The position numbers and the translations under genes are program-made. Shown one piece after another: positions 1 to 7,684 of a DNA stretch of 64,000 nucleotides; the first letter of the stretch is position 1, and the number at the start of each line of letters is the position of its first letter. Under the pieces are notes generated by a model. That model was not told where the DNA came from and ran no database searches. It saw only the letters and a list, made by a program, of their open reading frames with translations. This stretch comes from JAEUQQ01 sp963697285 (GTDB taxonomy: Bacteria; Acidobacteriota; Vicinamibacteria; Vicinamibacterales; JAFNAJ01). The DNA is taken from positions 372,001-436,000 of the forward strand of contig CAVONI010000001.1 in assembly GCA_963697285.1 (NCBI GenBank), in the 5' to 3' direction.

Positions 1-570
1 TTCTTCATGTGCCTGCCCGACCAGGTGCTGGTGTTCGGCGATTGCGCGGTGGTGCCGAATCCCACGGCGCCTGAACTGGCCGACATCGCGATCCAGAGTG
101 CCGACTCGGCCATCGCCTTCGGCATCCCGGCGCGCGTCGCCATGCTGTCGTACTCGACCGGCACGAGCGGCACGGGCGAAGACGTCGAGAAGGTCAAGGA
201 GGCGACGCGGATCGCGCGCGAACGCCGGCCCGACCTGCTGCTCGACGGACCGCTGCAGTACGACGCGGCCGTGATGCCCGATGTGGCGCGACTCAAGGCC
301 CCGAAGTCGCCTGTCGCCGGGCAGGCCACGGTGCTCGTCTTCCCCGACCTGAACTCCGGCAACATGACCTACAAGGCCGTGCAGCGTTCGGCCAACGTGG
401 TGAGCATGGGCCCGATGCTCCAGGGCCTCGCGAAGCCGGTCAACGACCTCTCGCGCGGATGCCTCGTCGAAGACGTCGTCTTCACGATCAACCTGACGGC
501 CATCCAGGCCCAGCAGTCGGCGCGCCGGAGCCAGAAGGTGGCGGCGCCCGCCGGCGTCGTCCTGGCGTAG
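1..570 (+). CDS. pta: Phosphate acetyltransferase, C-terminal part (5' end outside window)
   Basis: The frame is open from base 1 and stops at 568-570, so only about the last 189 residues are present. Phosphate acetyltransferase interconverts acetyl-CoA and acetyl phosphate in the cytoplasm, the first step of the Pta-AckA acetate pathway. The visible part matches the family's C-terminal PTA_PTB domain: the stretch around DQVLVFGDCAVVPNP, the LSYSTGTSG segment, LLLDGPLQYDAA, and the FPDLNSGNMTYKAVQR plus GPMLQGLAKPVNDLSRG blocks that line the CoA and phosphate site. The last 20 residues are a loose, Ala/Gln-rich tail. Any N-terminal DRTGG or regulatory domain lies outside the window, so long and short Pta forms cannot be told apart. 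A malic enzyme fusion (MaeB type) has the same C-terminal fold and cannot be excluded. A strong hairpin follows 40 bases after the stop. Confidence 0.9.
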   Translation, partial: FFMCLPDQVLVFGDCAVVPNPTAPELADIAIQSADSAIAFGIPARVAMLSYSTGTSGTGEDVEKVKEATRIARERRPDLLLDGPLQYDAAVMPDVARLKAPKSPVAGQATVLVFPDLNSGNMTYKAVQRSANVVSMGPMLQGLAKPVNDLSRGCLVEDVVFTINLTAIQAQQSARRSQKVAAPAGVVLA

Positions 571-606
571 GCGCGTCGTCGCGTGCGCCGGCCGTGAGCG
601 TGGCAA

Positions 607-657
607 GTGACTCCCGGAGTGATTTCGCAGCGTCGAAATGACTCCGGGAGCGTTTTC
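607..657. repeat. Palindromic intergenic repeat, copy 1; possible terminator of pta
   Basis: Two near-identical motifs of the form TGACTCC(C/G)GGAG lie 31 bp apart (TGA at 608 and 639). Because the core is nearly palindromic they also form an inverted repeat: CTCCCGGAGTGATTTCG (611-627) pairs with 634-650 over 17 bp with one mismatch and a 6-nt loop. The right arm is followed by CGTTTTC, so the hairpin could terminate pta. A second copy with the same 31-bp spacing lies at 1325-1377, on the other side of the DJ-1-like gene. Confidence 0.75.
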
Positions 658-681
658 TGACCCGCCTCACTCCACCCCAGG

Positions 682-1263
682 TCAGAGGCGGATGTCTGCG
701 CCCAGCACTTTCAGGAACTGCGCCATCCACGCGGGATGCGCCGGCCACGCGGGCGCCGTCACGAGCTTCCCGTCGGTGACCGCCCCCGCGATGGGAATCT
801 CGGCGTACCGCGCGCCGGCGCCCTCGACATCAGGGCGGCAGGCCGGATACGCCGACACGTGCCGGTCCTTCAGCAGGCCAGCCGCGGCCAGCACCTGCGG
901 GCCGTGGCAGATCGACGCGATCGGCTTGTCCTGCGCCGCGAAGTCGCGCACCAGCGCAATCACCTTCGGATCCAGCCGCAAGTACTCGGGCGCTCGTCCG
1001 CCGGGGATGACCAGCGCGTCGTACTGTGCGGCGGTGGTCGTGGCGAAGTCGGCCGTGATGCCGAAGTTGTGCCCGCGTTTCTCGCTGTAGGTCTGTGCGC
1101 CCTCGAAGTCGTGGATCGCCGTGGCGACGTGGTCGCCCGCAGCCTTCCCGGGACACACGGCCTGCACGTCGTAGCCGACGGCCGCCAACGTCTGGAACGG
1201 CACCATCACCTCGTAGTCTTCGACGTAGTCGCCGACCAGGAACAGGATTCTCTTCGTTGCCAT
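682..1263 (-). CDS. DJ-1/PfpI family protein (class I glutamine amidotransferase-like)
   Basis: The product is 193 residues, the usual size for stand-alone PfpI/DJ-1 proteins. The start is ATG at 1263 because AAAGGA lies about 9 nt upstream and the protein then begins MATKRILFLVGDYVEDYE, the standard first beta strand and nucleophile-partner Glu of the family; an in-frame ATG at 1308 would add 15 unlikely residues. The nucleophile elbow is SICHGPQ with Cys119-His120, and the GGRAPEYLR loop precedes it. Members act as deglycases, chaperones, amidases or proteases, often under stress; which applies here cannot be read from the sequence. It is transcribed towards pta and flanked on both sides by the same palindromic repeat, suggesting a small self-contained transcription unit. 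Confidence 0.9.
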   Translation of the reverse strand: MATKRILFLVGDYVEDYEVMVPFQTLAAVGYDVQAVCPGKAAGDHVATAIHDFEGAQTYSEKRGHNFGITADFATTTAAQYDALVIPGGRAPEYLRLDPKVIALVRDFAAQDKPIASICHGPQVLAAAGLLKDRHVSAYPACRPDVEGAGARYAEIPIAGAVTDGKLVTAPAWPAHPAWMAQFLKVLGADIRL

Positions 1264-1324
1264 GACAGCTGTCCTTTCGCGCAGGCGCCACCGGGGCGGG
1301 GCGCTCACACACTGTAACGCGCCA

Positions 1325-1377
1325 CATGACTCCCGGAGTTGTTTTCGCGCCCGTCACATGACTCCGGGAGTGTTTTC
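1325..1377. repeat. Palindromic intergenic repeat, copy 2
   Basis: A 23-nt unit, CACATGACTCC(C/G)GGAGT followed by GTTTTC, occurs twice 31 bp apart (TGA at 1327 and 1358). The cores ACTCCCGGAGT (1329-1339) and ACTCCGGGAGT (1361-1371) are perfect reverse complements. It sits in the 159-bp gap between the divergent DJ-1-like gene and the small secreted protein gene and matches copy 1 in sequence and spacing. It could be a regulator site for both genes or a dispersed genomic repeat. Confidence 0.75.
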
Positions 1378-1410
1378 CTCCTGACGACAGCAACTGCGTC
1401 GCGCGCGATC

Positions 1411-1416
1411 TACAAT
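1411..1416 (+). promoter_or_regulatory. -10-like hexamer TACAAT for the 1423 gene
   Basis: TACAAT is followed by only six bases before the ATG at 1423. There is no Shine-Dalgarno sequence, so transcription would start at or next to the A of the start codon (leaderless mRNA). No convincing -35 element is present. Confidence 0.45.
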
Positions 1417-1422
1417 GCGCCA

Positions 1423-1974
1423 ATGGCCCGCTGCATCCTTGTCGCGACGCTGCTGATCGCCACGCTGCTGACGTCTGCGCCCGTGGCCCAGGCTCCGAAC
1501 CAGTCGGTGCGCGTCGTCACCGCGACCCTCACCGTCGAGGCGATTCACCGGTCCACCCGCGGTCTCGTCTGCCGCGGCCAGGACGGCATCTCCCACGCCA
1601 TCACCGTCGACCCGAAGGTGACGCTGTACGACGAACTGGCCGAAGGCGACGTCGTCGTCATCGACTACATCGACGCGACCGTCGTCACGCTCAAGCCCGG
1701 TGCCGCGCTGACGGTCATGTCCGACACCACCAGCGAGGCCAGGGCCAAGGTCACCGATCCGATGGTGAAGGTCGATCAGCAGGTGAGCGCCATCGTCACG
1801 ATTGACGAGATCGACCTCGACGCGCGCACTGTCGTCTACCACGGCAAGGACACGCGTCGGGTGCAGCGCGCGGTGCAGGACATGAACCTGCTCCGCGGCC
1901 TGAAGGCTGGCGACGTGGTCGAGGTCATGTTGACCCGCGAGCGCGCCATCAGCATGAGGCGCCCGGGGGCCTGA
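1423..1974 (+). CDS. Small exported protein with two tandem beta-barrel-like repeats
   Basis: The protein is 183 residues. It begins MARCILVATLLIATLLTSAPVAQA, a clear Sec signal peptide with an AQA-type cleavage site near residue 24. The mature part is an internal duplication: each half reads as a strand-rich unit of about 60 residues ending in a hydrophobic-acidic motif (EGDVVVIDYIDATVV in the first, AGDVVEVMLTRERAI in the second). This pattern resembles the short periplasmic proteins of Proteobacteria with VGDxVxVxYTEAxA repeats, which have no established function. The start at 1423 is preferred over upstream in-frame ATG codons because it gives the signal peptide directly and follows a -10-like TACAAT. 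It faces the aminotransferase gene; a shared inverted repeat lies between them. Confidence 0.7.
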   Translation: MARCILVATLLIATLLTSAPVAQAPNQSVRVVTATLTVEAIHRSTRGLVCRGQDGISHAITVDPKVTLYDELAEGDVVVIDYIDATVVTLKPGAALTVMSDTTSEARAKVTDPMVKVDQQVSAIVTIDEIDLDARTVVYHGKDTRRVQRAVQDMNLLRGLKAGDVVEVMLTRERAISMRRPGA

Positions 1975-2003
1975 GGCCAGGCGTCCTGAACCCTGAGCTC
2001 ACA

Positions 2004-2075
2004 TGTGTTGAGGGCGAATCGAATCGAACCCTCAGGTCTGGCGGGGTGATTCGCACGCGCCCCGCCCTCAACACA
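2004..2075. terminator. Inverted repeat between convergent genes, probable bidirectional terminator
   Basis: TGTGTTGAGGGCG (2004-2016) has a perfect 13-bp reverse complement at 2063-2075, enclosing 46 bases that contain a second, nested pair (GCGAATC with GATTCGC). It lies between two convergent genes and includes the stop codon of the minus-strand aminotransferase. There is no T-run, so termination is inferred from position and symmetry. Confidence 0.5.
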
Positions 2076-3258
2076 ACTGAGTCGAAGCGTAGTCTGCCAG
2101 CGCGTCCGCCGCCGCCGCCGATCCCGCGCCGGGCGGGCAGCGATGACCCGCGACCCGCAGGCCGTGCTCGAGCGCCGTGAGGAACAGCAGCACGAGCGAC
2201 GGCGTCGAGCTCGCGCCCATCAGGCCGACGCGCCAGATCTTCCCGGCCAGTGGTCCGAGTCCCGCACCGATCTCCATCGAGAACGTCGAGAGCAGCGTGC
2301 GCCGCACCAACGCCTCGTCTACGCCGGCGGGGACGCGCACCGCGTTCAGCGTCCACAGGCGCTCGCCCTCGGGTGGCAGCAGCCCCAGGCCCATGGCCTC
2401 GAGGCCCGCGGCCAGGGCGCGATGGTGCCGTTCGTGGCGCTGCCACCGCTGCGCGAGGCCCTCTTCCTCGACCGCGACCAGCGCTTCCTGGAGTGCGTAG
2501 ATCAAGGTCGACGACAGGGTGTGGTGGTACTTGCGCCTCGCCCAGTAGTCCTCGAGCAGGCCGATGTCGAAGTAGAAACTCCGGCACGGCACCCGCCGCG
2601 CGTCGGCCGTCGGCGTCCACGCCACCGGCGCCATCCCCGACGGTGCGCCGATGCACTTCTGGGTGCAGCTGTAGACGGCATCGAGACCCCATCCCGCGAC
2701 GTCGAGAGGATGGCCCCCGAACGACGTCACCGCATCCACGAGGATGAGCGCGCCGTGCTCGTGCGCGAGCCGGGCGACCTCCCGGACGGGGTTCAGCACG
2801 CCCGTCGAGGTCTCGGCGTGCACGCACGCGACAACCGCGAACGGGCGGGTGCCTGCGCCCGCGAGGGCGGCCCTGACGGCCTCCGGATCGACGGCGCGTC
2901 CCCACTCGACGTCGAGGCGTGTCACGTCTGCACCGTAGCGTCGGCACATCTCGGCGAGGCGGTCGCCGAAGTAACCCGAGACGACGGCGAGCACGCGCGT
3001 GCCGTCGGCAACGAGGTTGGCCACCGTCGTCTCCATCCCCGAGGTGCCGGTACCCGACACGGCGAAGGTGAACGCGCCCTCGGGGGCCTGGAACACGCGG
3101 GCAAGCCTCGCCCGCACGTCGTCCAGCAGCACGACCAGTTCGCCGTCGAGATGGCTGAGGACGGGGGCAGCCATCGCGCGCATGACGCGCGGGGCGATCG
3201 TGCTGGGACCGGGGCCGAGCAGGAGGCGTTCGGTGGTGGGCAAGGGCAGTCGGGTCAT
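2068..3258 (-). CDS. Class V aminotransferase, alanine-glyoxylate / serine-pyruvate type
   Basis: The product is 396 residues, typical of the AGXT/PucG group of PLP-dependent fold-type I enzymes, which move an amino group from Ala, Ser or ureidoglycine to glyoxylate or pyruvate. The N-terminal LLLGPGPS motif is diagnostic. GTGTSGME forms the PLP phosphate loop, LILVDAVTSFGG carries the PLP-ring Asp, and SCTQKCIGAPSG gives the Schiff-base Lys201. C-terminal FSMEIGAGLGPLAGKIWRVGLMG is the small-domain signature. The ATG at 3258 is chosen because the protein then starts right before LPLPTTERLLLGPGPS; an in-frame ATG at 3300 adds 14 residues with no motif. The C-terminal 25 residues are Ala-rich and outside the conserved fold. 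Upstream GATAAT lies 9 nt from the start, without a Shine-Dalgarno sequence. The amino-group donor cannot be assigned from the sequence. Confidence 0.88.
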   Translation of the reverse strand: MTRLPLPTTERLLLGPGPSTIAPRVMRAMAAPVLSHLDGELVVLLDDVRARLARVFQAPEGAFTFAVSGTGTSGMETTVANLVADGTRVLAVVSGYFGDRLAEMCRRYGADVTRLDVEWGRAVDPEAVRAALAGAGTRPFAVVACVHAETSTGVLNPVREVARLAHEHGALILVDAVTSFGGHPLDVAGWGLDAVYSCTQKCIGAPSGMAPVAWTPTADARRVPCRSFYFDIGLLEDYWARRKYHHTLSSTLIYALQEALVAVEEEGLAQRWQRHERHHRALAAGLEAMGLGLLPPEGERLWTLNAVRVPAGVDEALVRRTLLSTFSMEIGAGLGPLAGKIWRVGLMGASSTPSLVLLFLTALEHGLRVAGHRCPPGAGSAAAADALADYASTQLC

Positions 3259-3267
3259 GGCGAGCCG

Positions 3268-3273
3268 ATTATC
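3268..3273 (-). promoter_or_regulatory. -10-like hexamer GATAAT for the aminotransferase gene
   Basis: On the minus strand GATAAT is followed by nine bases and then the ATG at 3258, so the predicted transcript would have a leader of 0-3 nt. No Shine-Dalgarno sequence is seen. The motif lies in the 89-bp gap shared with the divergent transporter gene. Confidence 0.4.
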
Positions 3274-3334
3274 GCCGTGGCCGGTCGGCGACGCCAGCAC
3301 GTGGCCCTGATCCTCGCCGGCATGACACAGGCGT

Positions 3335-3340
3335 TACACT
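3335..3340 (+). promoter_or_regulatory. -10-like hexamer TACACT for the transporter gene
   Basis: TACACT is separated by seven bases from the GTG at 3348. No Shine-Dalgarno sequence is present, so a leaderless transcript starting at the GTG is likely if this is the promoter. Confidence 0.4.
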
Positions 3341-3347
3341 CTCGACC

Positions 3348-4604
3348 GTGTCCCACCCCGTCGACGGTTTCCCGCCAGCGTCCGACCGCCGTACGGCCGC
3401 GCAGCACGAGCGCTGGCAGGTGGGGCTCGCCTCGGTGGCGTACTGCCTCCTGCTGTGCAGCTACTACATCCTGCGTCCCGTGCGCGACGAGATGGGCGTG
3501 CAGAACGGCGTCAACCGCCTGCAGTGGCTCTTCAGCGGAACGCTGGTGCTCACGCTGGTCACCGTCCCCGTCGTGGGCTGGGTCGTGAAGCGGATGCCGC
3601 GCGCGCGCATCGTGCCCGTGGTGTACGTGTTCATGATCGCCAACCTCGTCGCGTTCTACCTGGCGTTCGCCAGGGGGATCGGCGTGACGGGGGCTGCGGC
3701 GTTCTTCATGTGGCTCAGCGTGTTCAACCTGCTGGTCGTGTCGCTGTTCTGGAGCGATGTCAGCGACGCGTTCTCCACCGAGCAGTCGCACCGCGTCTAC
3801 GGCTACGTCGCCGGCGGAGGGACTGCGGGAGCGCTGGCTGGCCCGGCGCTCACCACCTGGCTGGCGCCGCGCGTCGCGACCTCGTCGCTGCTGGCGCTGT
3901 CGGCCATCCTGCTCGCCATTGCCGGCCTCGCGCTGGTCGTGCTTCGCCGGCTCGGCTCGCGGCACGTGGAGGCCGATGCCCGGGCTATCGGCGGGTCGGT
4001 CATCGCGGGCATCTGGCTCACGGTGCAGTCGAGCCGACTCCGCGGCGTGGCGCTGCTGATCATCTGCTACACGGCGGTCTCGACGGTGCTCTACGTCGAG
4101 ATGATCGACATCGTCGGGGCGACCTACTCGGATTCCGGCCGCCGGACGGCGTTCTTCGCGTCGATGGACTTCGCCGTCAACGGGCTCGCCCTGGCGATGC
4201 AGATGATGGGCACCCGGCAGATCGTGCAGCGTGCGGGACTGCGCAAGGCCCTGGCCGTCGTGCCCCTCGTCGTCACGGGCGGGCTCGTCGCCATCGGGTT
4301 CTGGCGCACCGCGTTCATGTTTGCCGCCGTGCAGGTGGTGCACCGCGCCGGGGAGTTCTCGCTCGTGCGCCCCGGCCGCGAGATGATCTACACGACGGTC
4401 GACGCCGAGGCCCGGTACAAGGCCAAGAGCTTCATCGACACGACCGTCTATCGCGCCAACGACGCCGCGTCGGCGTGGCTGGTGGCGGGCTTGCGCTCGG
4501 CCGGGCTCAACACCATCCTGTGGTTCGGGATTCCCGCCGCGATCGCGTGGATGGCCACCGGTGCGAGAATCGGGGCGCGACATGATCGCGAGCAGCCGTC
4601 GTGA
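3348..4604 (+). CDS. TLC-family / NTP-NDP exchanger-like transporter (12-TM, MFS superfamily)
   Basis: The protein is 418 residues, with about 12 hydrophobic segments spread over the whole length, so it is an inner-membrane carrier. The SYYILRPVRDEMG motif at about residues 38-50 is the hallmark of bacterial relatives of the ATP/ADP translocase (TLC, Npt1/Npt2) family; a second conserved block, VYGYVAGGGTAGALAGP, follows TM4, and REMIYTTVDAEARYKAKSFIDT lies in the C-terminal half. Intracellular parasites use this family to import ATP or exchange NTP for NDP; free-living members are poorly characterised and may carry other substrates. The start is GTG at 3348; the next in-frame Met (residue 50) falls inside the motif. 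A 137-bp gap without recognisable signals separates it from the aldo/keto reductase. The substrate is unknown. Confidence 0.78.
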   Translation: MSHPVDGFPPASDRRTAAQHERWQVGLASVAYCLLLCSYYILRPVRDEMGVQNGVNRLQWLFSGTLVLTLVTVPVVGWVVKRMPRARIVPVVYVFMIANLVAFYLAFARGIGVTGAAAFFMWLSVFNLLVVSLFWSDVSDAFSTEQSHRVYGYVAGGGTAGALAGPALTTWLAPRVATSSLLALSAILLAIAGLALVVLRRLGSRHVEADARAIGGSVIAGIWLTVQSSRLRGVALLIICYTAVSTVLYVEMIDIVGATYSDSGRRTAFFASMDFAVNGLALAMQMMGTRQIVQRAGLRKALAVVPLVVTGGLVAIGFWRTAFMFAAVQVVHRAGEFSLVRPGREMIYTTVDAEARYKAKSFIDTTVYRANDAASAWLVAGLRSAGLNTILWFGIPAAIAWMATGARIGARHDREQPS

Positions 4605-4741
4605 CGTCCTTTGCGACTTCGCGGTGGGGCTCCGGCAACGTCACGACCATCGGGCAACAACGGCCTCATCCTCGCGCGGCCATCTGAATCTCGCGAAGGC
4701 CGTGGCTCGCGGCAGGCGGGCGGATTTCGGAAGGGATAGCA

Positions 4742-5569
4742 GTGGACACACAGTCGATCCAGACGCGTCGCCTCGGGACGAACGACATTCCGGTGATCGG
4801 GCTTGGCACGTGGCAGACGTTCGACGTCGGGCGCGGCGCTGCCGAGCGGCTTCCGCTCGAAGAGGTGCTACGGGTGTTCGTGGTGCTCGGCGGGTCGCTG
4901 ATTGACACGTCGCCGATGTACGGGTCGTCAGAGGAAGTGGTCGGCGACCTCGCCTCGCGCCTGTCGGTGCACCCGAAGCTGTTCTTCGCCGGCAAGGTCT
5001 GGACGGCGGGGAAGGCGGCCGGCATCAAGCAGATGGACCTGTCGAAGCAGCACCTGCACGTGAAGCGGATCGACCTGATGCAGGTCCACAACCTCGTGGA
5101 CGTCACCACGCACCTCGACACCCTGACGCTGTGGAAGCGCGAGGGCTACGTGCGCTACATCGGCGTCACGCACTACGCGGCCGGGTACCACGACGCGGTG
5201 ATGCGGGTCATGCGGTCGCATCCACTCGACGTCGTGCAGATCAACTACTCGGCCGGCGAGCGCGAGGCCGAGGAGCGGCTGCTGCCAATGGCGCTCGAGC
5301 GTGGGATCGCCGTCATCGCGAACCGGCCGTTTGCCGGTGGCGACCTCCTCAGCCGGATGCGCGGCACGCCGCTGCCGGCGTGGGCCGCGGAGATCGACTG
5401 CACGTCGTGGGCACAGATCCTGTTGAAGTTCGTCGTGTCGCACCCCGCCATCACGTGCGCGATTCCTGCGACGGCCAACGTGTCGCACCTGCGCGACAAC
5501 ATGCAGGCCGGCCGGGGACGGATGCCAGACGAGGCACTGCGCCGCCGCATCAGCGACGCCGTGGGATAG
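4742..5569 (+). CDS. Aldo/keto reductase family oxidoreductase
   Basis: The protein is 275 residues, with a (beta/alpha)8 NAD(P)H-dependent oxidoreductase fold. The N-terminal VIGLGTWQTFDVG hairpin and first strand are typical. All four catalytic residues are present: Asp55 and Tyr60 in DTSPMYG, Lys85 in AGKVW, and His116 in QVHN. The usual C-terminal AITCAIPATANVSHLRDNM cofactor-binding segment is intact. The start is GTG at 4742, with GGAAGGGA 5 nt upstream. No signal peptide or Tat motif is visible, so it is probably cytoplasmic. The stop codon directly abuts the ATG of the MutS-like gene, so the two are likely co-translated. Its carbonyl substrate is not predictable from sequence. Confidence 0.9.
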   Translation: MDTQSIQTRRLGTNDIPVIGLGTWQTFDVGRGAAERLPLEEVLRVFVVLGGSLIDTSPMYGSSEEVVGDLASRLSVHPKLFFAGKVWTAGKAAGIKQMDLSKQHLHVKRIDLMQVHNLVDVTTHLDTLTLWKREGYVRYIGVTHYAAGYHDAVMRVMRSHPLDVVQINYSAGEREAEERLLPMALERGIAVIANRPFAGGDLLSRMRGTPLPAWAAEIDCTSWAQILLKFVVSHPAITCAIPATANVSHLRDNMQAGRGRMPDEALRRRISDAVG

Positions 5570-7513
5570 ATGTCGGCGTCGCTCGAAACCCTGTACGCGG
5601 CACGACGCATCGCGAGCCTCGCCGAGCGCGATCGCCGCGATCGGCAGTCGCTCATCTTCTCGGCGGCCAGGTTCCTCATCTTCGCGTGTGCCGTTGCCCT
5701 CGTGTACGCCGCCACGCGGGCCGCATCGATCCCCGCCGTCGTCGCGTGGCCGATCGGCGCCGTGCTCGTCGCCTCGTTCCTCGTCGTGATGGCGCGCCAC
5801 GAGCACGTCGAACGCGCGAAGCAGGCGGCCGCCGCGCGCGCGCAACTCTGCGACGAGGCCGTGGCCCGCATCGCGCGCCGGTGGGACGAGATGCCCCCGG
5901 CGCGGGCCGCACTGGGGTGCGGCCCCTACACCTCTCCCCCCCACAGCTCTCCCCGCTCCACGTCTCCCGGCACCCAGGGCCGGGCTGTACTGGCGGCAAG
6001 CCTCCAGCTCGCGCATGATGTCGACCTGCTCGCGCACGATCTCGACCTGCTCGGCCATGCGTCGCTCGGGCACCTGCTCGGCCGCACCGCCACGCCAGGC
6101 GGGGCCGAGCGGCTCGCGAGCTGGATGCAGGCGGCCACCACAGGTCACGTCGAACCGACCGAGATCGCGGCGCGCCAGGCGGCGATACGCGAGCTTGCGC
6201 CGCTGCTCGACTTCCGCCTCGCCCTGGTGTCTGACGCCATGGTGGGCGATCCCCTCGCCCCACACGCCACGGGCATTGTCGACGGCTGGATTGCCGCGCC
6301 CCCTTCTCCCGCGTCGCGCCCGTGGATGGTGCTGGTGGCCCTGGCCATCCCGCTGGCGTCGGTCGCAGTGGCCGCGGGGATGGTGCCGCAGGCCGGGTCG
6401 CTGGCGGCGACGTTGTCGATTCCGCTCGTGGCCTGGGGCGTGCGCTACGCGCTGGCCACGCCCATCGGTCGCGCGTTCGCCGCTGCCGACGCGCTGTCGG
6501 GCGAGGGACGCCGGTACCTCGCGATGATCCGCGCGTGGGAGGCGTTCGAGCCGACGACCCCCCGCCTGGTGGCGCTGCGCGCACGTCTCAGGCGCTCGCC
6601 ACGCACCGCGTCGGCCGAGTTCGCGCGCCTGAAGCGGCTGATCGATCTCGCCGACCTGCGGTGGTCGCACCTCCCGCACTTCTTCATCCACTCGGCGACG
6701 GGTTGGGACCTGCACGTGGCGGCCGCGCTCGAGCGCTGGAAGCGATCGGCCGGACCGCACGTCGCCGAATGGTTCGACGCGCTCGCCGAACTCGACGCGC
6801 TGGCGACGCTGGCGGGGCTTGCGCACGACGAGCCGGGGTGGAGCGATCCGGTCATCGACGCGGCGCGCGATCGCGTCGCGGCGTCGGCGATCGGGCACCC
6901 GCTGCTGGCGAGCGCGGTGCGGGTGGCCAACGACGTCGAGGTCGGGCCGGCTGGCACGTCGCTGGTGGTCACCGGATCGAACATGTCGGGCAAGAGCACG
7001 CTGCTGCGGGCGCTGGGCCTGAACGTCGTGCTGGCCCAGATGGGTGCGCCGGTCTGTGCCACGTCACTGCACCTGCCGCCGCTTCAGCTCGAGACGAGCA
7101 TCCGCATCACCGACTCGTTGTCGGACGGCGTGTCGTATTTCATGTCGGCGCTGCTGCGGCTCAAGGCCATCGTGTCGGCGGCCGACGCGATGCAGCACAG
7201 GCAGGGCCCGGTGGTGTGCTACCTGCTCGATGAAGTGCTGCAGGGCACCAACAGCGAGGAGCGGCAGATCGCCGTGCGGCGGATCTTCGCGCACCTCGTG
7301 GCCACCCGTGCGATCGGGGCGATGACCACGCACGACCTCCACCTCGTGCACGCGCCGGAATTCGTCGCCCACGCGCGGCACGTGCACTTCACCGAGCACG
7401 TGACCGAGGGCGCGGGCTCACCGACGATCACGTTCGACTATCGGCTGCGTCCTGGGCCCGCGACGTCGCGCAACGCGCTCGCGCTGATGCGCATGGTCGG
7501 CCTGGACGCCTGA
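5570..7513 (+). CDS. Membrane-anchored MutS-like ATPase (MutS domain V family)
   Basis: The protein has 647 residues against about 850 for true MutS. The C-terminal third is a MutS-type ABC ATPase: Walker A GSNMSGKST (469-477), a Walker B ending in Asp554-Glu555 within VVCYLLDEVLQGTN, and the switch TTHD (586-589). The N-terminal mismatch-recognition domain of MutS is missing. Instead there are two hydrophobic segments at about 28-46 and 52-70 and another pair at about 246-288, so the ATPase is probably tethered to the inner membrane. Residues around 105-135 are a Pro/Ser-rich linker. Proteins of this build are common in Bacteroidetes and Acidobacteria, but their role is unknown; mismatch repair should not be assumed. 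The ATG follows the aldo/keto reductase stop without a gap, indicating translational coupling. Confidence 0.82.
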   Translation: MSASLETLYAARRIASLAERDRRDRQSLIFSAARFLIFACAVALVYAATRAASIPAVVAWPIGAVLVASFLVVMARHEHVERAKQAAAARAQLCDEAVARIARRWDEMPPARAALGCGPYTSPPHSSPRSTSPGTQGRAVLAASLQLAHDVDLLAHDLDLLGHASLGHLLGRTATPGGAERLASWMQAATTGHVEPTEIAARQAAIRELAPLLDFRLALVSDAMVGDPLAPHATGIVDGWIAAPPSPASRPWMVLVALAIPLASVAVAAGMVPQAGSLAATLSIPLVAWGVRYALATPIGRAFAAADALSGEGRRYLAMIRAWEAFEPTTPRLVALRARLRRSPRTASAEFARLKRLIDLADLRWSHLPHFFIHSATGWDLHVAAALERWKRSAGPHVAEWFDALAELDALATLAGLAHDEPGWSDPVIDAARDRVAASAIGHPLLASAVRVANDVEVGPAGTSLVVTGSNMSGKSTLLRALGLNVVLAQMGAPVCATSLHLPPLQLETSIRITDSLSDGVSYFMSALLRLKAIVSAADAMQHRQGPVVCYLLDEVLQGTNSEERQIAVRRIFAHLVATRAIGAMTTHDLHLVHAPEFVAHARHVHFTEHVTEGAGSPTITFDYRLRPGPATSRNALALMRMVGLDA

Positions 7514-7684
7514 TGGCCTCATTTGTCAACGGATTCCGCTGAGGGAACACAGAGGGGGCGCGCGACGAGATGTTGGCGAGCAGCGATCCCTTAAGTCTTC
7601 CGAATGGACGACAAGTCGGAGTGGCCACGTCAAGAGTCGGCGGTTCTGGCCGCATTTCCTCGGAATTGCGCTCGCTGACTCGAC

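Noticed and set aside
4561..4905. Small + strand open frame spanning the gap before the aldo/keto reductase
   Set aside because: It overlaps both neighbours out of frame, has an Arg-rich translation and no start signal; the 137-bp gap itself holds nothing recognisable.
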